From Flectonema sp. DT1601 (Eukaryota > Euglenozoa > Diplonemea > Diplonemida > Diplonemidae), in the NCBI GenBank assembly GCA_964019425.1, contig OZ025838.1:634501-698500 (forward strand): a stretch of DNA of 64,000 nucleotides, given 5' to 3'. The first letter of the stretch is position 1, and the number at the start of each line of letters is the position of its first letter. Below the pieces are notes generated by a model. That model was not told the DNA's origin. It was given only the letters and a program-made list of their open reading frames with translations, and searched no databases. Both the position numbers and the translations under genes were made by a program. Of this stretch, positions 61,321-64,000 are shown in pieces.

Positions 61321-64000
61321 ATGCTGCTGAAAGTTCTGGGCAGCGCCAATGCGTTGGCCACGATACACAGCACGTCTAACCAACAGTTGTGGAATGTATG
61401 GATTCTCTTTGTTTTTACTAATCGAATTGAAAGTGACGTTTTTTTTTGTTCTTCCATTTCATTAAAAACCCAAACAGGTCGATGCATCGAAGTCTCTCGG
61501 CTTCCAGCAACAGATTGTCCGCTTGAAGAGAATTCTCAACATCGACAGCAATTCTGAGCACAAATTATTACCTCCTGGATACTCATTGTTTACTGTTGAT
61601 AAGCAAACTAATTCTAGAGGGTATGTTTGTTGTTTTGTTCACACTGTTGATGTTTCCTCAGTTGTTGTATAATTAGAATAAATAAAAAACAGTCGTCAGT
61701 TGTCACTATCACAAACTCCAAAGGAGATTGGATTAACTGAAAGTGTTTGGGTTGAATATAATGAACCTCCTCCGCCTCCAAAACCCATTGTAGCACCACC
61801 TTCTCCGAAGACAGTTGAGAAGCCTGTGCTTCAGCCACCACCGCAGAAGAAATCTGCTGTGGTGGTACCGCCATTACCAAGATCTCCACTTCAGCAACCG
61901 CAGACCTACTCTGCTGCCAGTCAAACAAAATCACATCCTCCACCACCACCACAACAACAACAGCAACAACATCAGCATCAGGCTCGTACTCTAATCAGCG
62001 CTGCTCAGGATACCAAAACACTCGAAATGGCGGAAGCACACGCAGCAGCTCTTCGAACACAACTTCAAAGTCAACCTCTTCAAATACAACTTCGATTGAA
62101 TATGAAGAACGCTCTTCAGCAACATGCGAAACTACAACAGGCGTCACTCAGAAAGAGAAGACCTTCTCCTTCAGACTCCTCATCGAGTAGTTCCTCTTCT
62201 ACATTTGAAACTCCCCTTCTGATAGCTGAGCAACCGCCTGCTTACCAGTCAACGAATTTATTAGGAACCACTCAGGGAGTTGGTTATGACTACTCTCCTG
62301 CAACTAGCATTCCTCGAGTTGCATTTGCACAGCATCCACCACCTGGTAATGGACCTCATTTGGGGGCAGTTCCAAATATGCAAGCTCCTCCTCCTACGTC
62401 ACTTCCTGCTTTTGGGTTTTCTTCTTATGGAGATCAACAAACATTTTCTCCTCCTCCACCAACGGCAGTGTCACCGGCAGCATTTGCAGCTTATCAACCA
62501 CTTGCACCAACACCAACTACTGGAAGGAGAATAACAACACCTTCTAATACGATGGATGTATCACAACAATGTAGTGTTCCACCCTCAAGTGTTGGAATGA
62601 TATTTACTCGAAACCCAACCAGCACAGTTGATGAATTCGAAACAACTTTAGGAAACCTCGTACTCGATGATCAACTCCCCATCGATCGAACTCAAAGTAA
62701 CAACAGTCTGTTGCAACAACTGCAACCACCCGCTCCAATTGATGTAAGTATTCAACAACAATATCCGAAGAGGAGAACTCTCAGTATGGTAAAGGCTCAA
62801 CCTGATACTAGCTGTGACGCCTTACCCAGTGAAGCTGATGAATTAATACGAGTGTTGTTGGGGGGTGGTGTCTTTAAGAACCTCGAACAGGAAGGAGCGA
62901 CACCTCAACATGTTTCTCAAGAAGTAATAAATTACTACACTTCTCGTATGAGTCAGGATAAGAAGGACGCAGTGTTAAAGGCGCTGTCTACTAAGTTGCT
63001 GGAACAGTACGTGGCTCCTACACCTCCACCTGTACTTGAGGAGCAGGCAATTAGACCGATAGTTTCTGAGCCAATCACTGCTGATGGTTTTACAGTCCCT
63101 TCTTCAGTTGTGTTGCTGGATCAGGCATTGTTGCCGTCAGCAAAGACAACGCCAACTTCATTGCTTCCTATTTCAACACCACCTGGTCCTCTACCACAGC
63201 AGACACTTCCATTACAAGAACAACGACAGTCATTAGCTGGTTACTCTCCTCATCCAACCCCAACTGATGAGTTGTTATCAAATAGAAGAACTCCAATTGT
63301 AAGGACACCACTTCCTATTGGTCCTGGTGCTAGTGATCCAACAACTCTCTTAGATCCAGTCTTTGAGTGGAATGAACCCCCGAAGCCCACCCTCATCGAA
63401 AGAATAAAAAACAGAGAACATCATTCTACCAGAGATCCAAGTGGTAGTCGTTACACTGCTTCCAGTACCAGAACTAGAGATACGCCGACAACGTTCACTG
63501 CTTTAGAAAGGAAACGATCTGTTAAATCTCGTGGTCGTAATGATGACAACAGTAGGAGTGAGAGAGGTAATTATAATTCTAACTCAAGTCATAATGAGAG
63601 TCACCGCAGACACGACCACAAACATAGTTTTGATCAGCTGCCATCACAGCCATCCATGACAGCTGAACAACTTCAACGAGAAATAACTAATCTCTTTATG
63701 ACTATTGATCCGAGTATCACTGCTACGAATATCTCTCATCAGGCTCCTTTTCCGGAGATGACGGCGCCGACACTAATTCCGGAACAGCAGCAGCAGCGAG
63801 TGTTTGGAAACACAACAACTTTCGTACCTCAGGAGCATCAACAGACAGGTTCTCAACGTCGTTCGCATCATATGATTCCAGTTAAAGTGAATGTTAATTA
63901 TAATAGAAGAACTACAGAGAGTTCAATTAGGAGTGATTCAGGTACTACTCATCTTATCAATTCTCTATCACCTCAACCTCGTCATACGTTTTCTCCATCG
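61321..64000 (+). CDS. Large Pro/Gln-rich disordered protein, 5' part (runs off window)
   Basis: Exons 61321-61395, 61478-61620 and 61693 to beyond 64,000. The joined frame is open for about 842 codons with no stop, so the gene is incomplete here. The first 75 residues are ordered: MLLKVLGSANALATIHS and FQQQIVRLKRILNID, then LLPPGYSLFTVD. After exon 3 begins the protein is rich in Pro, Gln, Ser and Thr with poly-Pro and poly-Gln patches (PPPPQQQQQQ), two short helical stretches (about residues 165-210 and near 435-490, where DELIRVLLGGG occurs) and an Arg/Ser-rich part near the window end. Looks like a scaffold or condensate-forming protein. Not recognised. Because it has no stop in the window and starts in a small exon, it is easy to miss. 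Confidence 0.75.
61396..61477 (+). other. Intron 1 of the last gene (82 nt)
   Basis: Donor GTATGG (the only departure from GTATGT among eleven introns), acceptor CCAAACAG. Splicing joins NQQLWN to VDASKSL. Confidence 0.75.
61621..61692 (+). other. Intron 2 of the last gene (72 nt)
   Basis: Donor GTATGT, acceptor AAAACAG. Splicing joins KQTNSRG to RQLSLSQ and opens the long downstream frame. Confidence 0.8.

Noticed and set aside
1-64000. Integrated virus, LTR element or Polinton-type element
   Set aside because: I saw no reverse transcriptase, integrase, capsid or terminal-repeat signature in any frame; the repeats present are short and non-coding.

Overview
This is a nuclear window from a unicellular eukaryote. 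Eleven short GT-AG introns can be placed by reading-frame continuity. The proteins are eukaryotic (TFIIH Tfb4/p34, a PDRG1-type prefoldin-like subunit, a fused SAICAR synthetase/AIR carboxylase, two-propeller WD40 and ZNF474-like C2HC zinc-finger proteins, and a giant modular surface protein). Every supported gene lies on the + strand. Almost every start codon sits 0 to about 100 nt behind a pyrimidine-rich tract ending in AG, whereas the introns end in an A-rich ACAG. This combination is what a spliced-leader trans-splicing protist with directional gene arrays would show. A euglenozoan, more likely diplonemid-like than kinetoplastid because cis-introns are common, is my best guess, but no spliced-leader gene is visible and other trans-splicing protists remain possible.

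Layout. 1-5.4 kb is gene-poor: dispersed repeats, homopolymer runs and a decayed GH114 glycosidase gene. 5.4-8.4 kb holds a glutaredoxin/DUF4395/SLAC1-TehA channel/hemerythrin fusion. 8.4-10.2 kb is non-coding but carries an antisense piece of the 5' end of large-subunit rRNA. 10.2-14.5 kb has four compact genes: a helical unknown, a GT61-type glycosyltransferase, TFIIH Tfb4, and a divergent P-loop-like membrane protein. 14.9-33.9 kb is one seven-exon gene for a protein of about 6,117 residues: signal peptide, CCP-like Cys-rich modules, 16 Calx-beta-like modules with a fibronectin type II domain set into one of them, about 54 EGF-like modules, one membrane span and a short tail. 33.9-45.5 kb is gene-poor with one small gene (possible PP1 regulator) and several repeat families, including a roughly 0.4 kb tandem array at 40.9-42.1 kb. 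45.6-64 kb is gene-dense again: PurC-PurE, WD40, a coiled-coil protein, a proline-rich protein, a 5'-nucleotidase-like probable pseudoenzyme, a four-helix membrane protein, PDRG1, a small probable mitochondrial protein with a 52-nt intron, a C2HC zinc-finger protein, and the 5' part of a large Pro/Gln-rich protein that runs off the window.

The genes do not form an obvious pathway; the shared orientation reflects transcription rather than function. The most unusual items are the four-part Grx-DUF4395-SLAC1-HHE protein, the giant receptor-like protein, the two distinct 3' splice-site grammars, the rRNA fragment with a compensated helix, and a 45-bp duplication that copied a gene's putative splice acceptor and start codon around a small mobile-looking repeat.
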